From: Candidatus Rhodoferax bjergmarkensis | Lineage (GTDB): Bacteria; Pseudomonadota; Gammaproteobacteria; Burkholderiales; Burkholderiaceae_C | Assembly: GCA_016708345.1 (NCBI GenBank) | Contig: JADJFX010000028.1 | Location: 1 to 33,320, forward strand | DNA: 33,320 nucleotides | Direction: 5' to 3' | In this document: piece after piece, positions 22,723 through 29,820 of the stretch | How the letters are laid out: every line of letters begins with the position of its first letter | How positions within the stretch are numbered: the first letter of the stretch is position 1 | The notes under the pieces: model-generated | What the model was told of the DNA's origin: nothing | Seen by the model: only the letters and a program-made list of their open reading frames with translations | The model's database searches: none | Translations under genes and position numbers: made by a program

Positions 22723-22892
22723 AAACCGCAGACCTGCTAGACCTTATCGCCGTCGTCCTCGCGACGGCTATCACCGCCTTCCTGATAGTGGCCTGCTGGT
22801 CACTGCTGGGCGGCCTGGTGACATACCTCATCGCCCTGCTGGTGGGCGGAACCCTGATCTATGTATGGAGTGGCAATGATGAGCAAGTATAA
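22719..22892 (+). CDS. Two-pass small membrane protein
   Basis: 57 aa, starting at ATG 22719 in an ATGA overlap with the previous stop. After MKTADLLD come two hydrophobic segments: LIAVVLATAITAFLIVACW (about 9-27) and LLGGLVTYLIALLVGGTLIYVW (about 29-50). A polar tail follows. It is too early in the operon to be a lysis protein, and could be a superinfection-exclusion-type inner-membrane protein. That role is only a suggestion. Confidence 0.62.
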   Translation: MKTADLLDLIAVVLATAITAFLIVACWSLLGGLVTYLIALLVGGTLIYVWSGNDEQV

Positions 22893-23166
22893 CGCCAGCC
22901 GAGAAATGACGCGCCGGTCTCTGGAAGCCATGCCGCCCGAGATTACGGGCGAACACCCGGCAATTGACAGCCTGCGCTCTGTGGCGAACATGGCGCGCAC
23001 TGCGGCCTGTTTGCTGGACGATGCGCGCATCTATGGCCAGATTCCGGACGAACAGGAATACGCGCAATTTCTGGCAACCGTCGCACACGATGCGGCAAAA
23101 CTGATGCTCTCGGCTGCGGAAGATGCGCTGCGGGCGATGACTGACAAGGGGATGAAAAGTGAATAA
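22876..23166 (+). CDS. Small early helical protein
   Basis: 96 aa from ATG 22876 (GGAGTGGCA upstream; the next codon is also ATG). It overlaps the membrane-protein gene by 17 bp. Sequence ASREMTRRSLEAMPPEITGEHPAIDSLRSVANMARTAACLLDDARIYGQIPDEQEYAQFLATVAHDAAKLMLSAAEDALRAM is almost entirely helical. No family recognised. It precedes the recombination module. Confidence 0.6.
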   Translation: MMSKYNASREMTRRSLEAMPPEITGEHPAIDSLRSVANMARTAACLLDDARIYGQIPDEQEYAQFLATVAHDAAKLMLSAAEDALRAMTDKGMKSE

Positions 23167-23992
23167 CGCCGAATACCACGCCGATACCAGCGCCATCAGC
23201 GCTTCCGGACTCAAGTTGTTTATGCGCAGCCCTGCGCACTACTACGCCGCATACCTTGACCCTAACCGGGTTGAGCGCCAACCGACTGCCGCTATGAAAC
23301 TCGGCACGGCCACGCATTGCGCCATCCTGGAGCCTGAACGGTTTAACTCGGAATATGTAGCTATGCCGGAAGGACTCGACCGCCGCACGACGGCAGGCAA
23401 GCAAGCCTACGCCGACTTGCTGGCATCCGGCGCTGAAATCCTGACTGCCGACGAAATGGCGCAGGTGATGAACATGGCCTGCTCTTTCCGCGACAACGAC
23501 ATCAGCCGCGCCTTGTTTGACCGCTCGCACAGCGTCGAACAGTCGATTTACGCCACGATCAACGGCGTTTCGTGCAAGTGCCGCCCTGATTTCATCACCG
23601 CTGACTGGCCGCTGGTGATGGACGTGAAGACCACGAAAGACGCCAGCCCGGAGGCGTTCGGGAGGTCCGCGTGGAACCTCGGCTATCACATCCAGGCCGC
23701 GTTTTACCGTCGCGTCATTGGCGCAGCAACCGGCACCACGCCTGATTTTATTTTCGGATGTGTCGAGTCCGAAGCGCCGCACCTGGTGGCGTACTATTCC
23801 GTTCCGCAGTACCTGCTCGACTACGCTGACGGGCTGATTGATACGCTGCTGGAACGGTATGCTGAATGCCTGGCCGCTGACCTGTGGCCGGGATATGTGG
23901 CTGAAATCGAGATGCAAGAATTGAGCGTGCCGGGTTATGCCCGGCGTGCCATCGAAGGCTTTGACGGGGAAATAGAGGTGAACTATGTCTGA
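23159..23992 (+). CDS. RecE/exonuclease VIII-like PD-(D/E)XK nuclease
   Basis: 277 aa from GTG 23159 with AAGGGG upstream. The N-terminus YHADTSAISASGLKLFMRSPAHYYAAYLDP and GTATHCAILEPERF (residues 49-62, H53) are typical of the C-terminal nuclease part of RecE. Active-site residues fit RPDF (D144), then MDVKTT (D155, K157), then GYHIQAAFY (Q179, Y183). The enzyme would degrade one strand of dsDNA ends to prepare single strands for annealing. It lies with a conserved recombination-associated protein and an SSB, a complete phage recombination cassette. Confidence 0.9.
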   Translation: MNNAEYHADTSAISASGLKLFMRSPAHYYAAYLDPNRVERQPTAAMKLGTATHCAILEPERFNSEYVAMPEGLDRRTTAGKQAYADLLASGAEILTADEMAQVMNMACSFRDNDISRALFDRSHSVEQSIYATINGVSCKCRPDFITADWPLVMDVKTTKDASPEAFGRSAWNLGYHIQAAFYRRVIGAATGTTPDFIFGCVESEAPHLVAYYSVPQYLLDYADGLIDTLLERYAECLAADLWPGYVAEIEMQELSVPGYARRAIEGFDGEIEVNYV

Positions 23993-24563
23993 TGTATCCA
24001 ATTTGCGGGACACGATTGTTCCGAAGAGCGACCAAATTAATAGCGAACAGCTTTTGTACGGCCCGATGACAATCACGGTAACAAGCGTAGCGCGTGGATC
24101 CGACGATCAACCAATCATCGTGCATTACCGAAACGAAAACGGACGCCCATACAAGCCATGCAAGTCCATGCGCAAGGTACTGATCTTCGCATGGGGCGAG
24201 GATGGCAATCAGTGGGTAGGCCGTTCCATGACCCTGTTCAACGACCTCGCCGTCAAATGGGCAGGCGTGGCAGTGGGCGGAATCCGCATTAGCCACATGA
24301 CGCACATTGAGCGCGAAATCAGCCTGCAACTGACGGCTACGCGTGGCAAGAAGGAACCGTTTATCATCAAGATGCTGACGCCGCCCGCTGACGACCGCGT
24401 TGAAAAGTTCCGGGCAGCGCTGACGAAAAAGGCAGGCGAAGGCCTGGCCGCAATCGTTGACGCATGGGGCAAGACTCCGGACGACATTAAAGCCGCATTG
24501 GGCGGCGACTTTTACAAAGACGTCACGGCTGACATCACGGCCGATGTAACAGAGGAAGAATAG
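23985..24563 (+). CDS. Conserved phage protein of the recombination module
   Basis: 192 aa, ATG overlapping the exonuclease stop by 8 bp. Core NSEQLLYGPMTITVTSVARGSDDQPIIVHYRNENGRPYKPCKSMRKVLIFAWG ... WVGRSMTLFNDLAVKWAGVAVGGIRISHMTHI is one I recognise from many phage genomes without a firm function. It always lies near exonuclease/SSB genes. The strand pattern (about 25-120) suggests an OB-like fold; a helical tail with an acidic end (DITADVTEEE) follows. It occupies the place where a single-strand annealing protein (RecT, Erf) would be expected, so such a role is a reasonable hypothesis. Confidence 0.7.
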   Translation: MSDVSNLRDTIVPKSDQINSEQLLYGPMTITVTSVARGSDDQPIIVHYRNENGRPYKPCKSMRKVLIFAWGEDGNQWVGRSMTLFNDLAVKWAGVAVGGIRISHMTHIEREISLQLTATRGKKEPFIIKMLTPPADDRVEKFRAALTKKAGEGLAAIVDAWGKTPDDIKAALGGDFYKDVTADITADVTEEE

Positions 24564-24565
24564 CC

Positions 24566-24955
24566 ATGTTTATCGAACTTATCCGACTCGGCAAAGACGC
24601 CGAACTGAAACAGGCCGGGCAGACTGAAATCCTATCGCTGTACGCCGCCTATGACGTCGGCTTCGGCGACAAGAAGAAGCCCCAATGGATTGGCCTGACG
24701 ATGTTCGGCAAACGGGCCGCACAGGTCGCCGGGATGATGACCAAGGGGACCCTCATCATGGCGACCATGGACGAGGTGCAGGTCGAGGAATACAACGGCA
24801 AAAGCTACCTGAAGGCAAAACTGGTTGAGTTCAAGTTTGCTGGCGGGAAGAAATCGGACGGCCAGGATTCCGAACCGGCACCACGCCAACAACGGGCAGC
24901 GCCGCAACCGGCTCCGGTTGATGATTTCGACGACGGAAGTGACCTCCCGTTTTGA
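24566..24955 (+). CDS. Single-stranded DNA-binding protein
   Basis: 129 aa. The first 95 residues form an OB-fold-like pattern (FIELIRLGKDAELKQAGQTEILSLYAAYDVGFGDKKKPQWIGLTMFGKRAAQVAGMMTKGTLIMATMDEVQVEEYNGKSYLKAKLVEFKF), with the KRAAQVAGMMTKG segment typical of SSBs. A low-complexity Pro/Gln linker leads to the acidic tip DDGSDLPF, equivalent to the DDDIPF tail that recruits host repair proteins. It protects ssDNA in replication and recombination. It is shorter than E. coli SSB (178 aa). Confidence 0.9.
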   Translation: MFIELIRLGKDAELKQAGQTEILSLYAAYDVGFGDKKKPQWIGLTMFGKRAAQVAGMMTKGTLIMATMDEVQVEEYNGKSYLKAKLVEFKFAGGKKSDGQDSEPAPRQQRAAPQPAPVDDFDDGSDLPF

Positions 24956-24984
24956 TGTAACCACAATAAACTATTGCGCCCGCA

Positions 24985-25013
24985 TTGACTAACACCATTG
25001 CGGGTGCAATACT
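24985..25013 (+). promoter_or_regulatory. Operator-controlled promoter P2
   Basis: TTGACT (24985-24990) and AATACT (25008-25013) are 17 bp apart. Operator CATTGC-gggt-GCAATA (24996-25011) overlaps the -10. A second, weaker dyad TATTGC-gccc-GCATTG (24972-24987) overlaps the -35. It lies between SSB and the coiled-coil gene, allowing separate control of the second half of the early operon. Confidence 0.75.
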
Positions 25014-25038
25014 AAACGGACTGAAAAGGGGATTTAAG

Positions 25039-26217
25039 ATGACGCAAGAAATCGCAGTAATCGACAACACAGCAATTGCTCAGGCTTTTGCAACTACGTC
25101 CGGCATCGACGTGCTGATTCAGCGCATTAAGTCGGAGGCATCCGCAGAGGTTCCAGACCTGACGACAAAGAAGGGCCGTGACCGTATCGCATCGCTGGCA
25201 TACAAGGTCAGCAAGACAAAAACGCTGGTAGATGACTTTGGCAAGGAACTGGTGGCCGAAGAAAAAAAGCGCCTTGCCCTGATCGACGCCGACCGCAAAA
25301 AATGGCGCGATGAGTGCGACAAGCTGCGAGACGAAATCCGCAAGCCGTTGACGGATTGGGAACAGGCTGAGGCTGACCGTATCCAGCGCCACAAAGACGC
25401 CATCCAGCAATTGCGCGAACTGTCAGCGCTTGCCATGGGTACCGACTCCGCAGACATTGCCGCCCTGATTGCTCAAGCCGAGGCTGTCACGCTTGGCGAC
25501 CACTGGCAGGAGTTTGCGGCAGAGGCTGGCAAGGCGAAAGACGAGACGCTGGCAATTCTGCGCCTTGACCTGCAACGCCGCCAGCAGCACGAGGCTGAGC
25601 AAGCTGAACTGGCCCGGCTCCGCGCTGAAGCCGCGCGCCGCGAGCAGGAAGACGCCGACCGACGCGCCGCTGAAGCAAAGGCGGAGGCCGAACGATTGGC
25701 CGCTGAGCGCGAGGCGCAACGCATCCGCGAGGCCGAGGATCGCGCCCGCCGTGAGGCCGAAGAGGCCGCTGCCAAGGCTCGTGCCGATGCAGAAGCCGCC
25801 GCCCGCGCCGAACGTGAAGCCGCAGAACGCGCACGCATCGCATCGGAACAAGCCGAGGCCCGCGCCAAGGCTGAAGCCGAAGCTGCCAAACTGCGCGAAC
25901 AGGACGCCGAGCGCCGTCGCGTGGAGTCGGAAGAACGCGCCAAGCGTGAGTCCCAGGAAGCCGCAGAACGCGCCGAACGTGACCGGGTTGCAGCAGTTGA
26001 GGCCGAACGTCAACGCGCCGAGCGTCAGCGCATCGCGGAACAGGAAGCAGCGGCCAAGGCTCAGGCAGAGCGCGAGGCCAACAAGGAGCATATGCGCCGC
26101 ATTAACCGTGAAGCATTGGCCGGGATTGTTGCGGCAGGAATCAGTGAGGAACAAGGCAAGGCGCTGATAAAGGCGATTGCGTCGGGTACTGTGCCGCATG
26201 TGTCGATTGAGTATTAA
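25039..26217 (+). CDS. Long coiled-coil early protein
   Basis: 392 aa from ATG 25039, with AAAAGGGGATTTAAG upstream. The N-terminal 110 residues (DVLIQRIKSEASAEVPDLTTKKGRDRIASLAYKVSKTKTLVDDFGKEL) are a helical domain I have seen in phage proteins near recombination genes. Residues 175-355 are an uninterrupted charged coiled coil rich in Ala/Glu/Arg. The end (MRRINREALAGIVAAGISEEQGKALIKAIASG) is a small domain. Such proteins are often mislabelled TolA-like because of composition. Placement after SSB suggests a role with recombination or host nuclease control, but no function can be read from sequence. Confidence 0.72.
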   Translation: MTQEIAVIDNTAIAQAFATTSGIDVLIQRIKSEASAEVPDLTTKKGRDRIASLAYKVSKTKTLVDDFGKELVAEEKKRLALIDADRKKWRDECDKLRDEIRKPLTDWEQAEADRIQRHKDAIQQLRELSALAMGTDSADIAALIAQAEAVTLGDHWQEFAAEAGKAKDETLAILRLDLQRRQQHEAEQAELARLRAEAARREQEDADRRAAEAKAEAERLAAEREAQRIREAEDRARREAEEAAAKARADAEAAARAEREAAERARIASEQAEARAKAEAEAAKLREQDAERRRVESEERAKRESQEAAERAERDRVAAVEAERQRAERQRIAEQEAAAKAQAEREANKEHMRRINREALAGIVAAGISEEQGKALIKAIASGTVPHVSIEY

Positions 26218-26229
26218 GGGGCGAATGTC

Positions 26230-26481
26230 ATGACGCAAGAACAAATCAACGAACTGCGCCAGCTGGCACAGGCTGCGACGCCGGGGCCGTGGTACGACCG
26301 AGCTGGAGTGCTGCGCGGAACAGGTGGCGGGATAAAGCCGATTGCAACCATTTACAACGGACTCAACTCGCCCTACATCGCCGCCGCCAACCCAGCCGCC
26401 GTGCTGGAGTTGATTGCGGAGATTGAGCGCGTCACCAAGCAGCGCGACGAGATGCTGACGATCGGGGAGGATGCGGCATGA
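26230..26481 (+). CDS. Ead/Ea22-like early protein
   Basis: 83 aa. LRQLAQAATPGPWYDRAG near the N-terminus, and YIAAANPAAVLELIAEIERVTKQRDEML at the C-terminus, match the widespread phage 'Ead/Ea22-like' pattern: an ATPGPW motif, then AANP(A/E)...L followed by a short coiled coil. Function unknown. It overlaps the next ATG by 4 bp. Confidence 0.7.
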   Translation: MTQEQINELRQLAQAATPGPWYDRAGVLRGTGGGIKPIATIYNGLNSPYIAAANPAAVLELIAEIERVTKQRDEMLTIGEDAA

Positions 26482-27125
26482 ACGTATCCATGCATCTGCA
26501 CGACTGCAAGACCAACGAGAAGCGCTGCGCCAGCGCCAGCCTGATTGCCGAATATGAGCGCCGCAACGGCCAGGTGACGACAATCCCGCCCCAGCGCCGC
26601 GCGCCAGACACCCGCGTGGATCTGGTAATCCGCGCCGATGTCGAGCAAAAGACCAGCGCGCCCGAGTTCAGGCGACGTCGCGGGCGCCCGAAGGGAAGCA
26701 GCACGCAGGCTCCGGTGGCCATGATTCACGACATCAAGGCGCGGATGGAGAAATCCGGGGTCAGGCAGAAGCAGGTAGCCGACGCGATGAACGTCGGTCA
26801 CACCTACATCAGCAACATCATGAACGGCTATCACAGGGCGTCGCCAGCCGTTGCCGCGCGGATATTGGCCGAGGTGATCAAACTGGAATCAGCCCCGCCG
26901 CTGCCAATTGTGCGCGGTCGCGGATACCCGAAATGGGTAGAGCGCGAAAACATGCTGGAACTGGCAAAGCGTCATCGCCTGGTTGCCCGCGAAATCGGCA
27001 GGCAAAGCGGCGTCAAACCCGCATCGCGAGCGGCTGAGTATCTGTCTGGCCGAAAAACGCCGCATCCTGATTTGGCCCGATCAATGGAGAGAGTGATTAT
27101 TATGATGGTGGAGGATGCGAAATGA
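26478..27125 (+). CDS. AT-hook plus helix-turn-helix DNA-binding protein
   Basis: 215 aa. An AT-hook-like basic patch RRRRGRPKGS lies at residues 65-74 (core GRP). An HTH at about 95-120 follows (VRQKQVADAMNVGHTYISNIMNGYHR: Q-x-x-V-A-x-x-M, a turn, then T-Y-I-S-N-I). The C-terminal region has a second similar unit (REIGRQSGVKPASRAAEYLSGRKTPHPDLARSM, about 165-200). It is expressed from P2 and may be the delayed early regulator for late or replication genes. I do not recognise the specific family. Confidence 0.68.
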   Translation: MNVSMHLHDCKTNEKRCASASLIAEYERRNGQVTTIPPQRRAPDTRVDLVIRADVEQKTSAPEFRRRRGRPKGSSTQAPVAMIHDIKARMEKSGVRQKQVADAMNVGHTYISNIMNGYHRASPAVAARILAEVIKLESAPPLPIVRGRGYPKWVERENMLELAKRHRLVAREIGRQSGVKPASRAAEYLSGRKTPHPDLARSMERVIIMMVEDAK

Positions 27126-27373
27126 CCTATCCCCTGCAACCGACCGAGCGCGACCGCGAGCGATTCCGGGATACGTGCAAGTGCCACCTGACGTTCTGCG
27201 ATTTTGACAGGCATGGGATCGACGGTGATTACAAAAGTCCGGTGACGGCCGACCTGTTCCGCATCTGGTGGTCTGTCGAAAAAGAGCGGCAATTGCTGCA
27301 CAACCTGAACCAATCGCAGGGCGCGGAGATTACGCGGCTGATGAACAAGACCAAGCAACTGGAGGCATTATGA
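27122..27373 (+). CDS. Small early protein
   Basis: 83 aa, ATGA overlap with the previous gene. Sequence TERDRERFRDTCKCHLTFCDFDRHGIDGDYKSPVTADLFRIWWSVEKERQLLHNLNQ has a CKCHLTFC cluster that might bind metal and a helical C-terminus. Unknown family. Confidence 0.58.
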   Translation: MTYPLQPTERDRERFRDTCKCHLTFCDFDRHGIDGDYKSPVTADLFRIWWSVEKERQLLHNLNQSQGAEITRLMNKTKQLEAL

Positions 27374-27699
27374 CCGACCGCATACGCGCCGATTTCGAGC
27401 GCTGGGCAACAGGCCGAGAGTTTCCCGACCTGACGCAATCCATGGGCCGCTACAACCGCGCTGTGGTGCGCTGGATGTGGGAGGCGTGGCAGGCTCAGGC
27501 CGAGCATGAGGCTGACATGGCGGCATCGCTGGAACGCGCACACAGCCGGCAGACAGGGCTGTTGAAGCAGTGTCACGAGATTGATGCACGCCGGGACGCA
27601 GCAGTCGCCCTGGCCGCAGCACTGGCCGATGAAGTCGATCGGCTTAACGCAATCATTTCGCGACTGTCCGTTGAGGGGCAGGACGCGGTGGAGATGTGA
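27370..27699 (+). CDS. Small early coiled-coil protein
   Basis: 109 aa from ATG 27370, overlapping the preceding stop as ATGA. The N-terminus FERWATGREFPDLTQSMGRYNRAVVRWMWEAWQAQ is a pattern common in small phage proteins in which a short Trp-rich domain precedes a coiled coil. The coiled coil is MAASLERAHSRQTGLLKQCHEIDARRDAAVALAAALADEVDRLNAIISRL. No function known. Confidence 0.62.
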   Translation: MTDRIRADFERWATGREFPDLTQSMGRYNRAVVRWMWEAWQAQAEHEADMAASLERAHSRQTGLLKQCHEIDARRDAAVALAAALADEVDRLNAIISRLSVEGQDAVEM

Positions 27700-28097
27700 T
27701 GATGACAACAACAGCATGTGATGACCAGTTCGCGCCAGAACCCGTCGAGCCGGTGCGCGAACGGTACGACACGGCGACCATCCTGCGCCGGAACATTGCC
27801 GACCTGGAGATTGCGCTGAAGCAACAAACGGATCGGGCGGAAGCTGCCGAGGCGGAACTCCTGGAAGTCCGCGATGACAATCACAGCATGATGCTGGAGA
27901 TCCACAGCCTGCGGATCGAACGGGCCGCGCCCGACTGCCTCGCCTGCGCCAACCGTGGCCAGGTCAACGGGCTGTCGCAGGAGTCGTATTGCGATGGTTG
28001 TGTGTATCAGGGTCGGAGCTGGCGTCAAAACCATTTTGTTCTCGCCGTAAAACGCCGCTGCGAAGCCTGCGCCATATTGCCATGTAGCTGCAAGTGA
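27699..28097 (+). CDS. Coiled-coil protein with Cys-rich C-terminus
   Basis: 132 aa from ATG 27699, overlapping the previous TGA (a second ATG follows). Residues 30-75 form a coiled coil (RNIADLEIALKQQTDRAEAAEAELLEV). From about residue 82 eight Cys occur in CLACANRGQ, YCDGCVY, RRCEACAILPCSC, which suggests one or two zinc knuckles. No family recognised. Confidence 0.6.
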   Translation: MMTTTACDDQFAPEPVEPVRERYDTATILRRNIADLEIALKQQTDRAEAAEAELLEVRDDNHSMMLEIHSLRIERAAPDCLACANRGQVNGLSQESYCDGCVYQGRSWRQNHFVLAVKRRCEACAILPCSCK

Positions 28098-28104
28098 GGA
28101 TCAA

Positions 28105-28299
28105 ATGAACATTGAAGAACTGATAACCGACCTGCGCTCCCGCGTGAATCCAGATGTTACGACCAGAATTAGGATGCCGCAGAGTTATGGACGGCATCAG
28201 GTGGTAAAGGCGCTGGAATATCTGGCGATGGAGAACGAGCGGCTGAAGGTGATGGCAAAGCGCTCTCGTGAGCTCCAGCAGAAATGCCGAGAGCTTTAG
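28105..28299 (+). CDS. Small early protein
   Basis: 64 aa with GAGGATCAA upstream. NIEELITDLRSRVNPDVTTRIRMPQSYGRHQVVKALEYLAMENERLKVMAKRSRELQQ is helical with a C-terminal coiled coil. Unknown. Confidence 0.58.
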   Translation: MNIEELITDLRSRVNPDVTTRIRMPQSYGRHQVVKALEYLAMENERLKVMAKRSRELQQKCREL

Positions 28300-28320
28300 G
28301 TTGCGCGTGAGGTCACGAGG

Positions 28321-28501
28321 ATGACGCCCGTTTGCCGCCTTGCGCGAGGAAAACGAGCGGCTGCGGAAGGATGCGGAGCGGTATCGGTGGCTGCGGGATT
28401 CTGATTATGACATTGGAGAACTGTTCCAACATATCCAGGCGCACGGTCTGACGAATACTGGGGTTGATGCCGCCATCGACGCCGCGCGAGGTGGGAAATG
28501 A
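28321..28501 (+). pseudogene. Frameshifted small early gene
   Basis: ATG 28321, directly after GAGG, opens a frame that leaves register at once. Dropping one base near 28328-28334 restores MTPFAALREENERLRKDAERYRWLRDSDYDIGELFQHIQAHGL and on to TGA 28499-28501 (59 aa). The ENERLRxDAERYRWLR segment is a familiar small phage protein pattern. The TGA overlaps the next ATG as ATGA, supporting the corrected frame. Confidence 0.6.
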
Positions 28502-28591
28502 ACACAACCCGCGCCCAGCGCCGACAGCTTGAACGCAACAACGCAAAACTACCGGAACGCCAAGCGACTGAGGCGGGAGACAGCAGAATGA
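28498..28591 (+). pseudogene. Frameshifted micro-gene
   Basis: ATG 28498 encodes MNTTRAQRRQLERNNAK. Removing one base near 28545-28550 gives YRNAKRLRRETAE and a TGA at 28589-28591 that overlaps the next ATG as ATGA (30 aa). The basic helical product resembles short phage peptides. Without correction the frame runs on with atypical composition. Confidence 0.5.
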
Positions 28592-28823
28592 CCCCCACCG
28601 AACGCCGCGCCCTGCATCCTGCGCCGTTGTCGAGGCGTGGGACTGGATCGACACCTACTGCCCGCACTACGCCACGCAGGGACGCGACTGGCAGACGACG
28701 GATAACATGAGCGCCGCCAGCCGGGTAATGGCAACGCGGCACCTGGAAACACTGCGCGAGGCCGGACTGATCGAGATTGAATCAGCGCCACCGCGAGGGA
28801 ACTTTGTAAAGAAACCGCTTTAA
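28588..28823 (+). pseudogene. Winged-helix-like small protein, frameshifted; last gene of early operon
   Basis: ATG 28588 encodes MTPTERRAL. Beyond about 28612-28625 the sensible frame is shifted by one missing base: AVVEAWDWIDTYCPHYATQGRDWQTTDNMSAASRVMATRHLETLREAGLIEIE, ending TAA at 28821-28823 (about 78 aa). The C-terminal TRHLETLREAGLIEIESAPPRGNFVKK looks like the recognition helix and wing of a winged-helix DNA-binding fold. It converges on the late operon with 3 bp between stops. Confidence 0.58.
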
Positions 28824-28826
28824 CAC

Positions 28827-28976
28827 TCACTCCCCACAATCTGTCCCCGGATGGCGCTGGCAATACTCCTGCCAGCCATCCGGCCCCATCACGGCATCAC
28901 CCAGCACCGGGCGCGCCGTTCCGCATCCGGCCAGCATCAGGACCAGCCACGCAACTCCCGCCACTCGCCACCGCAT
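28827..28976 (-). CDS. Small lipoprotein at end of late operon
   Basis: 49 aa from ATG 28976, preceded by GGAGGCG as a strong Shine-Dalgarno. It begins MRWRVAGVAWLVLMLAGCGTARP: basic residues, a hydrophobic stretch and the lipobox LAGC, so Cys18 should be lipidated. The mature part has two more Cys (EYCQRHPGTDCGE) that could form a disulfide. It overlaps the peptidase gene by 40 bp. It may be an Rz1-like spanin component, though no Rz partner was seen, or an outer-membrane exclusion lipoprotein. Confidence 0.72.
   Translation of the reverse strand: MRWRVAGVAWLVLMLAGCGTARPVLGDAVMGPDGWQEYCQRHPGTDCGE
28847..28883. terminator. Stem-loop at the convergence of early and late operons
   Basis: CCGGATG (28847-28853) pairs with CATCCGG (28877-28883) and GCTGGC (28856-28861) with GCCAGC (28871-28876), leaving a 2-nt bulge and a 9-nt loop. 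It lies 24 bp beyond the early operon stop, inside the lipoprotein gene. There is no U-run on either strand, so if it ends transcription it does so weakly or with a factor. Confidence 0.35.
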
Positions 28977-29317
28977 AGCATCGCCTCCCACTCATAATCC
29001 AGCATCACCGGCGATACCGGCCGCTCTTGCGTATTGTCGAGGATAAACGCGCCGTCATCGGTATCGACATACAGCACGACATGACCGACGCCGCCTGGCT
29101 GACGGCATGTCACCAGCGCCATTCGATCAGCAGGCCATCCAGCCGTCAGCAGTCGCGCCCGCTTGGCCAGTGCGTAATCCTCGCAATCTCCACGACCGGA
29201 AGCGGGTTCCCAATGCTCAGGTACGCCGAATTGCTCAGCGTCCGATGCATAGTCAGTTGCTGCATTGACCGCGCGGTGAATCTGCGCGGCCAGTTCAAAC
29301 GAGCATGGTCTGTTCAC
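28937..29317 (-). CDS. BTLCP transglutaminase-like cysteine peptidase
   Basis: 126 aa from GTG 29317, overlapping the previous stop as GTGA. The core GRGDCEDYALAKRARLLTAGWPADRMALVTC ... GVGHVVLYVDTDDGAFILDN gives the catalytic triad C45, H79, D94 of the bacterial transglutaminase-like cysteine proteinase family. There is no signal peptide. In host bacteria such enzymes cleave adhesins (LapG); here the position next to tail adhesin genes suggests either processing of a host surface protein or a structural or peptidoglycan-related role. The substrate is not known. Confidence 0.85.
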   Translation of the reverse strand: MNRPCSFELAAQIHRAVNAATDYASDAEQFGVPEHWEPASGRGDCEDYALAKRARLLTAGWPADRMALVTCRQPGGVGHVVLYVDTDDGAFILDNTQERPVSPVMLDYEWEAMLCGGEWRELRGWS

Positions 29318-29820
29318 GCCTCGTTCTCCGATGCCTTTCCGTCGCTATCCAGCACCGGAAGGACGAATCTTCCAGTCGAAGGATAGGCGGAAGGCCAGCG
29401 ATACCCGGCCACGCGATTGAGCGCGAACGGGCGGATGTTCACGGCATCGCCCTGATTCCCACCCAGCACCATCAGGTTTCCGGCCTTGTCCTTGCCGACG
29501 ACAAATCCGACATGCCCGCCGCCATCCCGCGTGAACACGACGACGCATCCATAGGCGGGCCGAGACAGCGCAACAGGCAGCGACAGCCACGCGGTCGCCC
29601 GATACCAGTCCTTTGGCGGGGTCAGCCCGGAATCAGTCAGGCACATCGCCGCAAATGTCCCACACCACGGCGTTGAGTCGTCCGACCACCACGCCCGCAA
29701 CTTCCTCAGCCATCCGAGAATGACGCCGTTGTTTTTCGGGCCTGGAACCTCGCGCAGGCCGATATGGGTCCGCGCCTCGGCAATCCAGGATAACTCGCCC
29801 AGCCTACTTGATTGGCTCAT
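29314..29820 (-). CDS. TIGR02594/CHAP-like cysteine amidase or peptidase
   Basis: 168 aa. WIAEARTHIGLREVPGPKNNGVILGWLRKL, then TPWCGTFAAMCL with catalytic Cys53, GGGHVGFVVG with His103 and VLGGNQGDAVNI with Asn122, match the TIGR02594 family of CHAP/NlpC-P60-like enzymes. It probably cuts peptidoglycan. Located with tail genes, it may be a virion-associated lysin that helps entry, distinct from the M15 endolysin of the lysis cassette. Confidence 0.85.
   Translation of the reverse strand: MSQSSRLGELSWIAEARTHIGLREVPGPKNNGVILGWLRKLRAWWSDDSTPWCGTFAAMCLTDSGLTPPKDWYRATAWLSLPVALSRPAYGCVVVFTRDGGGHVGFVVGKDKAGNLMVLGGNQGDAVNIRPFALNRVAGYRWPSAYPSTGRFVLPVLDSDGKASENEA

Noticed and set aside
22943..24076. 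377-codon minus-strand open frame opposite the exonuclease
   Set aside because: Antisense to the RecE-like nuclease and its neighbour; no family resemblance.
25423..26583. 386-codon minus-strand open frame opposite the coiled-coil gene
   Set aside because: Regular Ala/Glu/Arg codons of the real gene produce long Cys/Leu/Phe-rich shadow frames; no start context.
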